Notes: generated by a model from the letters alone, not told the origin. A stretch of DNA of 64,000 nucleotides from Alphaproteobacteria bacterium (GCA_016794125.1 JAEUKT010000003.1:292156-356155); one strand, 5' to 3'; counted from the first letter of the stretch, positions 18,385 through 28,048 are shown. Made by a program: numbers and translations.

Positions 18385-19676
18385 CTCACCACCTGATAGG
18401 CATCAAACAGATCCTTGTGTTCCATCACCGCAAGGCGATCTGTCATGCTTGCGATGTAATCGGCGACCGTGCGCGCCTGCCATGTTTTTTCGTCCCAGCC
18501 CTTGGGCACCGTCATCACCTGTTTCAGGTATTCCGGCGGCAGGCAGCGTTTGTGTTCCATGAACACGGCGAACAAATCCTGCACTACCGCAAACACCTTG
18601 CGGCGCACGCGGCTGACCTGATGATGGCGGTAGAAATTCGCCCAGAGGAAATCGCGCAGCGCGCGGTCTTTTTTCTTCATCGCATCCGACATACCGACAA
18701 CCATATCCTTCGCCGCGCGCACATCATCGGCGGTTTTGGGGTTCAGGTCGAGAATGCGGCGCTTGCTTTCGGCCAGCACATCCATGACATACGTCCCCAT
18801 CACATCGCGGATGGTTTCCTGCGCCAGCGTATAGGGCGCGATGCCGGGATATGATTTTTTCTTGGCATGAATGATCGCGCCGACCCATTCCACGTTTTCG
18901 ACATCGGCCAGCGTGAACATGCCTGCCTGCAAACCGTCGTCAAGGTCATGGCTGTTATAGGCGATGTCATCCGCAATCCCCGCCGCCTGCGCCTCGACCG
19001 AGGCGTAAGTGCCCAGCAGCAGATCCATCTGCTTGCTGAGTTCCGCCAGCGTGATTTCCAGCTTCGGTTTCTTCTGGCCTTTTTTATACAGCGGGCCGTT
19101 ATGCTTGCAGAGGCCTTCAAGAGACTCCCAAGTCAAATTCAGTCCGTCGAAATTCGGATATTTCTTTTCCAGCTTGGTGACCACGCGCAAAGTCTGGTCG
19201 TTATGGTCGAAGCCGCCATAGGGTTTCATGCATTCCGCCAACGCGTCTTCGCCCACATGCGCGAAGGGCGTGTGGCCGAGGTCATGGGCGAGTGCGCAGG
19301 TTTCGGCCAGATCCTCATCGACCTTCAGCAGCCGCGCCAGAGACCGCGCCACCTGCGCCACCTCGATCGAATGGCTCAACCGCGTGCGGTAATGGTCGCC
19401 CTCGTGATAGACGAAGACCTGCGTCTTGAATTTCAACCGGCGGAAGGCGGAGGAATGGATGATCCGGTCGCGGTCGCGCTCGAACGCGCCGCGCGTCTTG
19501 CTGGGGCTTTCTTCATACAGCCGTCCGCGGCTTTCCGATGGGCGCGAGGCAAATGACGACAGCCCGTCCGCTGCCACAAATTTGGCCAGCGGGTCTTTGG
19601 GGCCTGTTTCGGCCAAGGATTTCAACTTCTTAGCAGCAGCGCGCGCCATGGCATCCCCCGCGAAATCCGGCATCAA
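18381..19676 (-). CDS. dgt: Deoxyguanosinetriphosphate triphosphohydrolase-like protein
   Basis: HD-domain dNTP triphosphohydrolase of 431 residues. SRGRLYEESPSKTRGAFERD is the family N-terminal block. The metal site is read in TRLSHSIEVAQVAR and CALAHDLGHTPFAHVGEDAL (H...HD), and a later EAQAAGIADDIAYNSHDLDDG supplies the final Asp. The start could be the ATG at 19676 or one nine codons later; the first is kept. It heads the long minus-strand string and is divergent from the iron-sulfur carrier gene. Confidence 0.93.
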   Translation of the reverse strand: MMPDFAGDAMARAAAKKLKSLAETGPKDPLAKFVAADGLSSFASRPSESRGRLYEESPSKTRGAFERDRDRIIHSSAFRRLKFKTQVFVYHEGDHYRTRLSHSIEVAQVARSLARLLKVDEDLAETCALAHDLGHTPFAHVGEDALAECMKPYGGFDHNDQTLRVVTKLEKKYPNFDGLNLTWESLEGLCKHNGPLYKKGQKKPKLEITLAELSKQMDLLLGTYASVEAQAAGIADDIAYNSHDLDDGLQAGMFTLADVENVEWVGAIIHAKKKSYPGIAPYTLAQETIRDVMGTYVMDVLAESKRRILDLNPKTADDVRAAKDMVVGMSDAMKKKDRALRDFLWANFYRHHQVSRVRRKVFAVVQDLFAVFMEHKRCLPPEYLKQVMTVPKGWDEKTWQARTVADYIASMTDRLAVMEHKDLFDAYQVVR

Positions 19677-19793
19677 AAATCCGGAATTCTGTTGATTTAT
19701 AAGGCTTTTAAACCATATTATGCGGTAGAATTAAAGGATAATATGTCGCTTGGTTATGTTTAATATCGAAGCGAAAAACCGGAGGATTTGACC

Positions 19794-20135
19794 ATGCCCG
19801 ATACCCCCCTGACCGCATCGCTCACCCTGACCGAAAGCGCCGTGAAGCGCCTTGGCGTGTTGCGCGAAAAAGAGGGTAACCCCAACCTGCTCCTGCGCGT
19901 GACCGTGCTGGGCGGCGGCTGCTCGGGCTTTCAATACGAACTCGGCCTTGATGACAAGATCAACGACGACGACGTGAAATTCGACGGCATCGTGACCGAC
20001 ACCACCTCCATCCAGTTCCTGAATGGCGCGGAAGTCGATTACATGCAATCCATCGTCAAATCCGCCTTCAAAATCCGCAATCCGAACGAAGCTGCGGGCT
20101 GCGGCTGCGGGAAGTCGTTTGCGCCGAAGATGTAA
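19794..20135 (+). CDS. erpA: A-type iron-sulfur cluster carrier (ErpA/IscA family)
   Basis: Small scaffold or carrier that delivers Fe-S clusters to target enzymes, 113 residues. The three conserved cysteines are visible: one in LGGGCSGFQYEL and two in the C-terminal AAGCGCGKSF. GGAGGATTTGACC gives a strong ribosome site for the ATG at 19794. Divergence from dgt-argS is the usual place of erpA in alphaproteobacteria. ErpA versus IscA cannot be settled from sequence alone. Confidence 0.9.
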   Translation: MPDTPLTASLTLTESAVKRLGVLREKEGNPNLLLRVTVLGGGCSGFQYELGLDDKINDDDVKFDGIVTDTTSIQFLNGAEVDYMQSIVKSAFKIRNPNEAAGCGCGKSFAPKM

Positions 20136-20161
20136 TACGGCCTAAAGTTATCGGTGAATAT

Positions 20162-20893
20162 TTAATCGTTAGCATTCGAAAACTGGAAGTTAATTGAGTA
20201 TTTCCGAAGCGATAATAGCGGCATCAAGCGTGAAACGGACAACGCGCTTTGGTCAAAACCATCAGCTACCAAAATACCCCTCACGGGTGTATTACCCTCT
20301 TCCTCGATAATATCGCTGATATAGCCTAAAATTTGGCCGACAGCTTCTCGTCCCGCTTTACCTATCTTAAGTTCAATCACTACGATGGCGCCGTCTTTAT
20401 CTTTGGCTGTAATGTCAATACGGCCAGACGTGACCTCACGCTCCGCGCCATCATCGATGATTGTCAAACCAGCTTCGAGTTGGCCAATATCACGGCGCAA
20501 TAACACCTGCATGTCTCTTTCAAGGCTGATAAGTTTTTTTGCTTGCAAAACTGGTGCTGGTTGAGACCCAACCACATCGGGCAGCGTTTGGGGAAGGTCA
20601 TTAGCCGTTTCTTCACGAAAACGGCGATAAAGCGCCACCGCACCTTTATAGGTTGCAAGGCCATTTCGTATGTTGCCGTCTATCGGAATCGTAGTGGGAT
20701 TTGCTCGACCATCAATTTCGTCGCGCATTGAATAACGAAACAGTTCTTTTAAATGTTCAAATTTACTCCGATCATAAGTATCCATGTTCTCATAGTGTCG
20801 CTCAACTGTTCGAGCGTTGGAAATACGAGATTGGATTACCTTTGCACCATATCCTTGCGCTTCAAGCCACGACTGATACTGGCGCTCTTGCAT
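20162..20893 (-). CDS. NucS/EndoMS-like PD-(D/E)XK nuclease-fold protein
   Basis: A 243-residue protein with a C-terminal nuclease-like core resembling archaeal and actinobacterial NucS. TSGRIDITAKDKDGAIVVIELK gives the Asp and the ExK pair of PD-(D/E)XK enzymes, and AVGQILGYI gives the motif III Gln/Tyr. The N-terminal 90 residues contain helix-rich segments of unknown role. The ATG at 20893 follows the stop of the membrane gene above by 2 nt. Its sequence is more AT-rich than its neighbours, which suggests later acquisition. Mismatch or branched-DNA cleavage is possible but not shown; it could also be a restriction-like defence enzyme. Confidence 0.75.
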   Translation of the reverse strand: MQERQYQSWLEAQGYGAKVIQSRISNARTVERHYENMDTYDRSKFEHLKELFRYSMRDEIDGRANPTTIPIDGNIRNGLATYKGAVALYRRFREETANDLPQTLPDVVGSQPAPVLQAKKLISLERDMQVLLRRDIGQLEAGLTIIDDGAEREVTSGRIDITAKDKDGAIVVIELKIGKAGREAVGQILGYISDIIEEEGNTPVRGILVADGFDQSALSVSRLMPLLSLRKYSINFQFSNAND

Positions 20894-20895
20894 TT

Positions 20896-23316
20896 TTAGG
20901 CCCTCTTCCGCTGCTTCAGCAACCGCGCCGCCGGTATCACCAGCAGGCCGTAGCATAACGCGCCCGCGATGATCGTGGCGGGCAGGCCGAGGCCGATAGA
21001 GATGACCATGGCAAAGCCCGACGCGACCACGCCGAACGCGCCGTTGATGCCCCAGAACCACGGGGTCAGCGTGTCGGAAATCCGCTCGGTCAGCTTCATG
21101 CCGGTCGGGAAGGCATAGCCCATCATCATGCCCGCCGGGAAGATCAGCAGCACGCAGAGCGCGAGGCGCGCCGCGAAACCCGCTTCGATGAACACATGCA
21201 TCAACGGCGTGACGGATGCCGCGATGAAGAACAGGTACAGCATCAGCACAATCGGCGCCTTGATAAGTTTATGGCGCGTATCCAGCGGATAGCTTTCCGA
21301 CAGGAACGACCCGATGCCCGATGACAAAATCATGCTGAACAGCACCACGCCAAGGCCATAAACCGGATGGCCGAGGAACATGGAGAGCATCTGCATCAGC
21401 GTGATTTCCACGAACATGAACCCAAGCCCGATCAGCGCGAAATACGCCGTGCCCGCCCGCAGGAATTTCTTGGGCGCAAGCTTCAGCGCGCCGCGGAACG
21501 GCAGCACGAGGACAAGGATGGAGGCAACGATGGAGAACAGGATGATGATATAAAGGTTCACCGTCGCGACCGCATGCCCTTGCAGGTTCTGGAAGAACAT
21601 GTCGCCCGATGTCGCCTGTTTGATCACATCCCACGGCTTCCAGATGCGCGCCTGGTTGAAGAAGAACGGGCGGTTATCGGTCGTCGGCGATACGTCGAAG
21701 GGCAAATCCTTGATCGCGTCGTTGATCGCTTCGGGGCTTTCGGCATGCAGGATTTTGTTCAGGTAATCGTTCTTCGCCGGTTTGCGCGGCGATGCGATGA
21801 TCGTGTATTTCAACCGGTCTGCATTGCTGTGCAGCGCGTCCAGCTGCGCCGTGGTCAGTTCGTCTTTGCCCACGATCATCGACAAAATATTGCCGATATG
21901 CGCGATAAACACATGTTTCCACGGGTTCGGTTTGCCCATTTCGTGCAGCGCGGTCGAGGTGATGGTGGCAAGGCGGCACAGGTCGTTGCAGGCCGCGCTT
22001 TCGTGGTGGAAACGGTTGACGGTGAAAATGCCGCCGTCGTTCACGCGGTTCAGGAAGGTGCGCCATGCATCGACGGTATAAAGCGCGTTTTCGGTCAGCG
22101 CAAACGCGCCCGCCGCCGACGACACCCAGGTGTCGATCAGCGACATCTGCAGCAGGTCGTATTTTTCGGTGTTATGCGTGAACCAGCTGCGCGCCTCGCT
22201 GTTGACGATGCGCACGCCTTCGTGGGTCGAAAGGTTGGAATAATTCTTGAACTCCGGCACCTCGGTCAGCAGCTTGATCTGCACGTTGTTGATGTCGACA
22301 GCCGTCACATTCTTTGCGCCGAAATAAAGCGCCGCCAGCAAATCGCGCCCGCCGCCCACGCCCACGATCCCCACCGATTTCAGGTTCGGGATAAAATGCA
22401 CAAGGTTGGTCAGGTCGTATTCAAGGAACTTCATCTTGTCGAAGCTGTGGCCGTCGAATTTCAGGATCGCGGTATGCGCCGCGCCATCGACGCGCAGGAA
22501 CTGGTATTCGGTTTTGGTGTCTTTGGGCAGCAGCGGGCTCTTGCCGGCAACATAAACGCCCAGCTTGGGCGGCGGCGGGGACACGGTGATGCGCGAAATC
22601 GGGTTCCATTCTTCGTAATTGATCAGCGAACGGTCGAGGTTGATCGTTTTCGTCCAGCGGGGATAGATCGGGCGGTCCTTCATCGCCGCGTTGCCAAGGC
22701 CGACGATGGTGATGGCGACGGCCAAGCAGAGCGCAAGCGCCCTGCCCTTCACATTGCGGTCGAACAGCAAACCGGTGCCGATGATAACGCCCGCGACCAG
22801 CAGCACGGCCGACGGCGCATCGATCAGTTTCATCAAACCAATCGCCGCAAGGCAGCCCATCGACGCGCCGATCATGTCGGCGGCGTAAACCTTGCCCACC
22901 GGCAGGCCGGAGCGCGTGAGGCAGAGCGACACGATTTTACCGGCTTGGTAATAACAAGCCGCCGCCACGCCCGCCACCAGCGGCAAGGTAAAGGCGATCG
23001 ACTGGAAATTCTTGTCCACGATCGGCACATACATCTGCACAAACATCGACGCCACCGCGAGCAGCCCGAACCACACCGTCGCGGCACGCAGCTTCTTGCC
23101 AAGGTTTTTCTGCTGGTCGGCCTTGTCGCCGCGATACACGTCAAGCGCGCCGAGCGTCAACCCGAACATCGCAATCGAAATGGTCAGGAACGACAGGTGA
23201 TACCATGTAACGACCGAGAAAATACGGCTCTGCAAAATCTGCAGCGCCATCACGGCGGCGCAGATCAGCCCGACCGCGAAATAAAACATGCCCGGCGATT
23301 TTTGTTTAGCGACCAT
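20896..23316 (-). CDS. Membrane-embedded spermidine synthase-like protein (copy 2)
   Basis: An 806-residue protein built as membrane block, methyltransferase-like domain, membrane block. The first 230 residues hold several hydrophobic spans (ICAAVMALQILQSRIFSVVTW and more). A Rossmann nucleotide-binding motif, VGIVGVGGGRDLLAALYFGA with VTAVDINN, starts near 315 and resembles spermidine synthase folds. From about 585 further spans follow. It is a tandem paralogue of the gene at 23339-25765, with long identical stretches such as RIFSVVTWYHLSFLTISIAM. Ribosome site AAGGGG. Such SpeE-like membrane proteins are widespread, but their substrate is not known. Polyamine synthesis is doubtful. Confidence 0.8.
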   Translation of the reverse strand: MVAKQKSPGMFYFAVGLICAAVMALQILQSRIFSVVTWYHLSFLTISIAMFGLTLGALDVYRGDKADQQKNLGKKLRAATVWFGLLAVASMFVQMYVPIVDKNFQSIAFTLPLVAGVAAACYYQAGKIVSLCLTRSGLPVGKVYAADMIGASMGCLAAIGLMKLIDAPSAVLLVAGVIIGTGLLFDRNVKGRALALCLAVAITIVGLGNAAMKDRPIYPRWTKTINLDRSLINYEEWNPISRITVSPPPPKLGVYVAGKSPLLPKDTKTEYQFLRVDGAAHTAILKFDGHSFDKMKFLEYDLTNLVHFIPNLKSVGIVGVGGGRDLLAALYFGAKNVTAVDINNVQIKLLTEVPEFKNYSNLSTHEGVRIVNSEARSWFTHNTEKYDLLQMSLIDTWVSSAAGAFALTENALYTVDAWRTFLNRVNDGGIFTVNRFHHESAACNDLCRLATITSTALHEMGKPNPWKHVFIAHIGNILSMIVGKDELTTAQLDALHSNADRLKYTIIASPRKPAKNDYLNKILHAESPEAINDAIKDLPFDVSPTTDNRPFFFNQARIWKPWDVIKQATSGDMFFQNLQGHAVATVNLYIIILFSIVASILVLVLPFRGALKLAPKKFLRAGTAYFALIGLGFMFVEITLMQMLSMFLGHPVYGLGVVLFSMILSSGIGSFLSESYPLDTRHKLIKAPIVLMLYLFFIAASVTPLMHVFIEAGFAARLALCVLLIFPAGMMMGYAFPTGMKLTERISDTLTPWFWGINGAFGVVASGFAMVISIGLGLPATIIAGALCYGLLVIPAARLLKQRKRA

Positions 23317-23338
23317 TATAAATGCCCCTTGGTATCCG

Positions 23339-25765
23339 TTATTTCGATTTGCCCAGAAGTTTCAGCGACGGTATCGTCAGCAAGCCATAGCACAGCGCCC
23401 CCGCCAGCAGCGTGAACGGCAGCCCCATGCCGATGGAAATGACCATCGCCACGGCGGACGCGACAACGCCCATCGCGCCGTTGATGCCCCAGAACCACGG
23501 CGTGAGGCGGTCGGAGACTTTGTCCGTCAGCTTCATGCCCGTCGGGAACGCGAAGCCCATCATGATCCCGCAGGGGAAGATGAGCGCAAGGCAAAGGCCC
23601 GCACGCACCGCAAAGCCTTCTTCGATAAACGTCTCCATCAGCGGCGTGACCGATGCCGCCAGCAGCGCGATATAAACCGCAACCGCCGCCGACCAGACGA
23701 TCAGGCGTTTGCTGGTGTTCAGCGGGAAAGATTCCGAAATGAACGACCCGATGCCCGACGACAGGATCATACTGAACAGCACGATGCCCAAGCCATACAC
23801 AGGATGGCCGAGGAACATGCTCATCATCTGCATCAGCGTGATTTCGACGAACATAAATCCCAGCCCGATCAGCGCGAAATAAACCGTTCCCGCGCGCAGG
23901 AATTTTTTCGGCGCATGGGCCAAGGCTTTGCGGAACGGCAGCACCAGCACGAGCGCGGATGCGACGATGGAGAACAGGATGATAATGTACAGGTTCACCG
24001 TCGCCACCGCATGACCGCGCAGGTTTTGCGAGAACATATTGCCCTCGCGCGCCTGTTTGATGACATCCCACGGTTTCCAGATACGCGCCTGATTGAAGAA
24101 GAACGGGCGGTTATCGGTCGAGGGCGATACGTCGAACGGCAGATCCCTGATCGCCGCAGAAACTTCATCGGGCGAATTTGCATGCAGGATCGCACGCAGC
24201 GTTTTATCCTGAGGCTCCATGCGCGGCGAGGCAAGGATCGTGTAATCGAACCGCTTCGATGCCGCATGCAGCGCGTCCAGCTGCGCCTTGGTAAATTCAT
24301 GGCGGCCGACGATGAAGGTCACAATCGATGCCGTATGCGCGATAAACACATGCTTGCCGGGGTTTTTCTCGCCCAGCTCCTGCAACGCGGTCGCCGTGAT
24401 GGTCGCAAGGCGGCACAGGTCGTTGCACGCACCGCCCGCCTTGTGCCAGCGGCTGACCGTCAGCACGCCGTTATCGTTGAGACGGCGCAGGAAAACTTTC
24501 CACGCATCGACCGTGTAAAGGCTGTTTTCCGTCAGCGCGAAGGCACCCGCCGCCGACGATACCCAGGTGTCGATCATCGACATCTGGATGCCGTCGAATT
24601 TTTCTGTGTTCTGCGTCAGCCAGCTGCGCGCTTCGCTGTTAATGATATCGACGCCCGGCTGGTTCCACAGGTTGGTGTAATTGCGGAATTCGGGAATTTC
24701 CTTCAGCAGCTTCACCTGAATGTTGTTGATATCGAGCGCCACCACGCGCTTGGCCTTGAAATACAGCGCCGACAGCAAATCGCGCCCGCCGCCCGCGCCG
24801 ATAATGGCAAAGGAATTGATGTTCGGCAGGAAATGCGCAAGGTTCGTCAGGTCGTATTCAAGGAATTTCACGCTGTCCCTGTTTTTGCCGTCGAATTTCA
24901 TGATCGGCGTGCCCGCCGCGCCATCCACGCGCAGGTACTGGTATTCGGTCTTGATATCCTTGGGCAGCTTCGGGCTCGGCCCCCACAAATAGGCCGACAG
25001 TTTTGAAAGGTCGGGCGATACGGTAATCCGCGAAATGGGGTTCCATTCCTCAAAGGTAATATCGCGGCGCGGCAGGTCGAAACCCTTCGTCCAGTACGGG
25101 TAAATCGGGCGGTCCTTCATCGACGCGTTGACCAGCCCCACCGCCGCCAGCACGCCGGCCACGACCAGAATAAGCGCAACGCCCTTCCCGTCTTTCGGGC
25201 GGCTGAACATCAAACCGTTGGCGATGATCGCGGCCGAAACCAACAGCACCGCCGACGGCGCATCCATCGCCTGCATCAGCGCAATCGCGGCAAGGCAGCC
25301 CAGCGACGCGCCGATCATATCCGCCGCATAAACCTTGCCCACCGGCAGGTTGGAACGCGTCAGGCACAGCGACACGATTTTGCCGCCCTGATAATATGTC
25401 GCGGCCGAAATACCGGCGACGAGCGGCAGCGTGAAAGCGATCGACTGGAAATTACCATCCACAATCGGCACGCGCATTTGCACCAGCAGCGTCAGCACCG
25501 CCAGCAATCCGAAATACAGCGAGTAATCGGCCAGATGCTTGTCGAGGTTCTTGCGCTGCTCCTCCTGATTACCGCGATACACCTGCAGCGCGCCGAGCGT
25601 CAGGCCGAACATCGCAATCGAAATTGTCAGGAACGACAGGTGATACCATGTGACGACCGAGAATATGCGCGACTGCAAAATCTGCAGCGCCATGACGGCG
25701 GCGCAAACCAACCCGACAGCCAGATAGAATTGACCATGTGACTTTTGCGCGGCGCGTGTCGGCAT
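23339..25765 (-). CDS. Membrane-embedded spermidine synthase-like protein (copy 1)
   Basis: An 808-residue tandem paralogue of the next gene, with the same membrane-enzyme-membrane order. The central nucleotide-binding motif is FAIIGAGGGRDLLSALYFKA followed by VVALDINN; further shared blocks are LIDTWVSSAAGAFALTEN-type and SPSTDNRPFFFNQARIWKPW. I chose the ATG at 25765 (MPTRAAQKS), which has AAGGGGAAAG upstream; a longer in-frame start exists but has no ribosome site. The two copies are 22 nt apart and likely form an operon with the nuclease gene. Function unknown. Confidence 0.8.
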   Translation of the reverse strand: MPTRAAQKSHGQFYLAVGLVCAAVMALQILQSRIFSVVTWYHLSFLTISIAMFGLTLGALQVYRGNQEEQRKNLDKHLADYSLYFGLLAVLTLLVQMRVPIVDGNFQSIAFTLPLVAGISAATYYQGGKIVSLCLTRSNLPVGKVYAADMIGASLGCLAAIALMQAMDAPSAVLLVSAAIIANGLMFSRPKDGKGVALILVVAGVLAAVGLVNASMKDRPIYPYWTKGFDLPRRDITFEEWNPISRITVSPDLSKLSAYLWGPSPKLPKDIKTEYQYLRVDGAAGTPIMKFDGKNRDSVKFLEYDLTNLAHFLPNINSFAIIGAGGGRDLLSALYFKAKRVVALDINNIQVKLLKEIPEFRNYTNLWNQPGVDIINSEARSWLTQNTEKFDGIQMSMIDTWVSSAAGAFALTENSLYTVDAWKVFLRRLNDNGVLTVSRWHKAGGACNDLCRLATITATALQELGEKNPGKHVFIAHTASIVTFIVGRHEFTKAQLDALHAASKRFDYTILASPRMEPQDKTLRAILHANSPDEVSAAIRDLPFDVSPSTDNRPFFFNQARIWKPWDVIKQAREGNMFSQNLRGHAVATVNLYIIILFSIVASALVLVLPFRKALAHAPKKFLRAGTVYFALIGLGFMFVEITLMQMMSMFLGHPVYGLGIVLFSMILSSGIGSFISESFPLNTSKRLIVWSAAVAVYIALLAASVTPLMETFIEEGFAVRAGLCLALIFPCGIMMGFAFPTGMKLTDKVSDRLTPWFWGINGAMGVVASAVAMVISIGMGLPFTLLAGALCYGLLTIPSLKLLGKSK

Positions 25766-25867
25766 AATACTTTCCCCTTGATATATAAGGCATTTAAAAC
25801 ATACTATGACTCGAAAATCAAAGACCATATATATACGCGCAGAAACCTAGCGAAAATCACGGTCAAT

Positions 25868-26647
25868 ATGAAAATCGCCACCTGGAACGTCAACTCTGTC
25901 CGGCTCCGCCTGCCCAACATCCAGAAATGGATCGCGGCGCAACAGCCCGATGTGCTGCTGCTGCAGGAATTGAAATGCCAGACCGACCAGTTCCCCGAAA
26001 TGGAATTCAAGGCGGCGGGTTACGAATGCGCGGTCTTCGGCCAGAAATCATGGAACGGCGTCGCCGTCCTGTCGAAATTCCCCATCGCCGATGTCATGAC
26101 GGGCCTGCCCGGCGACACGACGGATGAACAGTCGCGGTATATCGAGGCAACCATCAACGGCTTTCGTATCGCGTCGATCTACCTGCCGAACGGCAATCCG
26201 GTCGATACCGAAAAATACCCGTACAAGCTCAACTGGTGCGACCGGCTGATCGCCCATGCGCGCGCACTTCTGGCGACGAACCAGCCCGTGGTGCTGGGCG
26301 GCGATTACAACATCATCCCCGAAGCGCGCGATTGCTTTGATCCCGCCGTCTGGAAGAACGACGCGCTGTTCATGCTGCAAAGCCGCCAGAAATACCGCCA
26401 GCTGGTCAACCTCGGCTACACCGATGCCTTCCGCGTGTTCAACCAGCAGGACCATCAATACAGTTTCTGGGATTATCAGGGCGGCAGCTGGCCCCGCAAC
26501 CTCGGCATCCGCATCGACCACCTGATGTGTTCCCCCCAAGCCGCCGACAGGCTGGAAAGCTGCATCATCGACAGCGCACCGCGCGGCGAAGAAAAGGCGT
26601 CAGACCATACGCCGGTGATGGCCAGCTTCCGTCCCTCTGCCGCCTAA
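25868..26647 (+). CDS. xthA: Exodeoxyribonuclease III
   Basis: AP endonuclease and 3' exonuclease of base-excision repair, 259 residues. Typical EEP-fold motifs: MKIATWNVNSVRLRLPNIQ, LLLQELKCQ with the metal-binding Glu, IYLPNGN, VVLGGDYNIIPEARD, RIDHLMCSP and the final SDHTPVMASF. The ATG at 25868 matches the family start exactly; the frame is open further upstream but has no support. It is divergent from the spermidine synthase-like pair. Confidence 0.95.
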   Translation: MKIATWNVNSVRLRLPNIQKWIAAQQPDVLLLQELKCQTDQFPEMEFKAAGYECAVFGQKSWNGVAVLSKFPIADVMTGLPGDTTDEQSRYIEATINGFRIASIYLPNGNPVDTEKYPYKLNWCDRLIAHARALLATNQPVVLGGDYNIIPEARDCFDPAVWKNDALFMLQSRQKYRQLVNLGYTDAFRVFNQQDHQYSFWDYQGGSWPRNLGIRIDHLMCSPQAADRLESCIIDSAPRGEEKASDHTPVMASFRPSAA

Positions 26648-26717
26648 GGCATGAAAATGGAGAAATCTGCACACTTTCGCGTCAGAAGAGTTTGACATTA
26701 AAAATCGGGCATCTTGC

Positions 26718-27425
26718 ATGAAAAAATCATTCGTAATAACCGCTATAATTTTTAATATTCATTTGGCTTTCACCAGCATGACTGCAAATGCAGTGGCTGC
26801 TGAAATGGCACTAAAAACTGATTGCCCACAAATTCAACAATCGACACGGACAGAATTTCACGCGCTGACAAAATTGGCTCTCTATGTTAAAATACAACAA
26901 AACAAATACGAACATGCGCTTAAATGTTTTGGCATAGAAGAAATCTGCGCGCAAAAAGAAACATCTCATATAAGAGGTGCTGATTATTATAATAAATACG
27001 CCGAAAATTTAAAAAAAACTAACAGCCTTTATCACAGGCCAATTCAATTAAAAAACATTGAGAAGATTTACAAAGATCGGCTTGAACAAGAAGTTCTGCC
27101 GTTTATTAAACTTGGCTCCGATTGTAAAAAACCTGAGGTACAAATTTTAAATTCAAGTAACGTGTCTGACATAGTCGATAATCCCGACACATTCACGCTG
27201 ATTGTTACTTTGGATATAATCGACGACACTTCGCCACCAATTGCAATTATTGCCTCCAAAGCTTACAGATCAGGAGTTTTAAACCAATCATTTAACGGCC
27301 AAAATCATTATATGAATGGATTGACTGCAATCCCTCTCGATATTTCCGATGAGGATATCAGCAGAAGACTAGACGAATTTTCTAGGATCATAACTTTATT
27401 GAACTTGTCTCGCGTATTACGATAA
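26718..27425 (+). CDS. Exported hypothetical protein, AT-rich
   Basis: A 235-residue product with a clear signal peptide: MKKSFVITAIIFNIHLAF, cleavage probably after ANAVAA. The mature part is Lys/Asn/Ile-rich and helical at first, then beta-rich around FTLIVTLDIIDD. No family is recognised. Base composition is much more AT-rich than in xthA next to it, and codon use (AAA, AAT, ATT) also differs, so the gene was probably acquired. It is convergent with the ccdB-like gene, 18 nt away. Confidence 0.6.
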   Translation: MKKSFVITAIIFNIHLAFTSMTANAVAAEMALKTDCPQIQQSTRTEFHALTKLALYVKIQQNKYEHALKCFGIEEICAQKETSHIRGADYYNKYAENLKKTNSLYHRPIQLKNIEKIYKDRLEQEVLPFIKLGSDCKKPEVQILNSSNVSDIVDNPDTFTLIVTLDIIDDTSPPIAIIASKAYRSGVLNQSFNGQNHYMNGLTAIPLDISDEDISRRLDEFSRIITLLNLSRVLR

Positions 27426-27443
27426 AGATCAGATCAATCTTCT

Positions 27444-27743
27444 CTAAAATCCCTGCATCAAAGAATCCAGCGCCGCTGTAATCTCCTGCCGCTGATTTTC
27501 GAGGTTATCAATCGCCGCGCCCAGCTTCGCGACTTCCACCGAGCCGATATCCGTCACCATCAGCACATGCTTCTTTCCCTTGACCGTCACGACGGGTTTC
27601 AGGTGCGGCACGGCTTCACTCTTTGCCTCGGCATAGGGCAGCAGCGGCACGACCACGCGGGTTTTCAGGGTGGAGAGCAGGTCGGCCTGCACATCCAGCA
27701 CCAGCGGGCCGTTTTTTGAATATTTATAAACGTCGAAACGCCA
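27444..27743 (-). pseudogene. ccdB: CcdB-like toxin with disrupted start
   Basis: CcdB-family gyrase toxin. Homology-like sequence reads RFDVYKYSKNGPLVLDVQ and continues with TRVVVPLLPYAEA, a middle block HVLMVTDIGSVE and the C-terminal QEITAALDSLMQGF, where CcdB contacts gyrase. The expected ATG overlaps the ccdA stop (27744, TGATG), but its frame reads only six codons before TAA. The toxin frame starts one base later with TGG and is preceded in frame by the TGA of ccdA. One extra base (ATGG for ATG) would explain this. The first usable in-frame start is the GTG at 27701, which would drop the first beta-strand. It is probably inactive or weak unless the base is a sequence error. Confidence 0.72.
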
Positions 27744-27977
27744 TCAGTCTTCTGCCCATGACGAAGTGAGCAGCGGGCCGGATTTTTCGACGCGTTTATT
27801 GTGAGCGTCGATGGCGGCGCGGTTGTGTTTCAGCCATTTTTCTTCACGCGCTTTTTTCACAGCGAGGCGAATGCCCGCCTCCGCTTCGCGCGAGGCGTTG
27901 ACGTTCAACGACTTTGCCTCCGACAGCAAATCTTCAGGCAGGGTCAGGTTGACGGGGCGTCGGCGCGGCCTATCCAT
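27744..27977 (-). CDS. ccdA: CcdA-like antitoxin
   Basis: A 77-residue antitoxin of the CcdA family. The N-terminus RRRPVNLTLPEDLLSEAKSL is a ribbon-helix-helix DNA-binding segment, and the C-terminal part IDAHNKRVEKSGPLLTSSW is the flexible toxin-wrapping region. Such proteins repress their own operon and neutralise CcdB. It lies directly upstream of the ccdB-like frame, with its stop codon touching the expected toxin start. Chromosomal copies of this kind are common in proteobacteria. Confidence 0.82.
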   Translation of the reverse strand: MDRPRRRPVNLTLPEDLLSEAKSLNVNASREAEAGIRLAVKKAREEKWLKHNRAAIDAHNKRVEKSGPLLTSSWAED

Positions 27978-28048
27978 GATCTTTCTCCTATACGCCTATT
28001 ATAGCACCATATGTAATACGCGTCGAATACACGCATATCAAATGCGTA

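Noticed and set aside
21367..25006. Two long plus-strand frames opposite the spermidine-synthase-like pair
   Set aside because: His/Arg/Gln-rich shadows; the minus-strand genes have motifs, membrane spans and ribosome sites.
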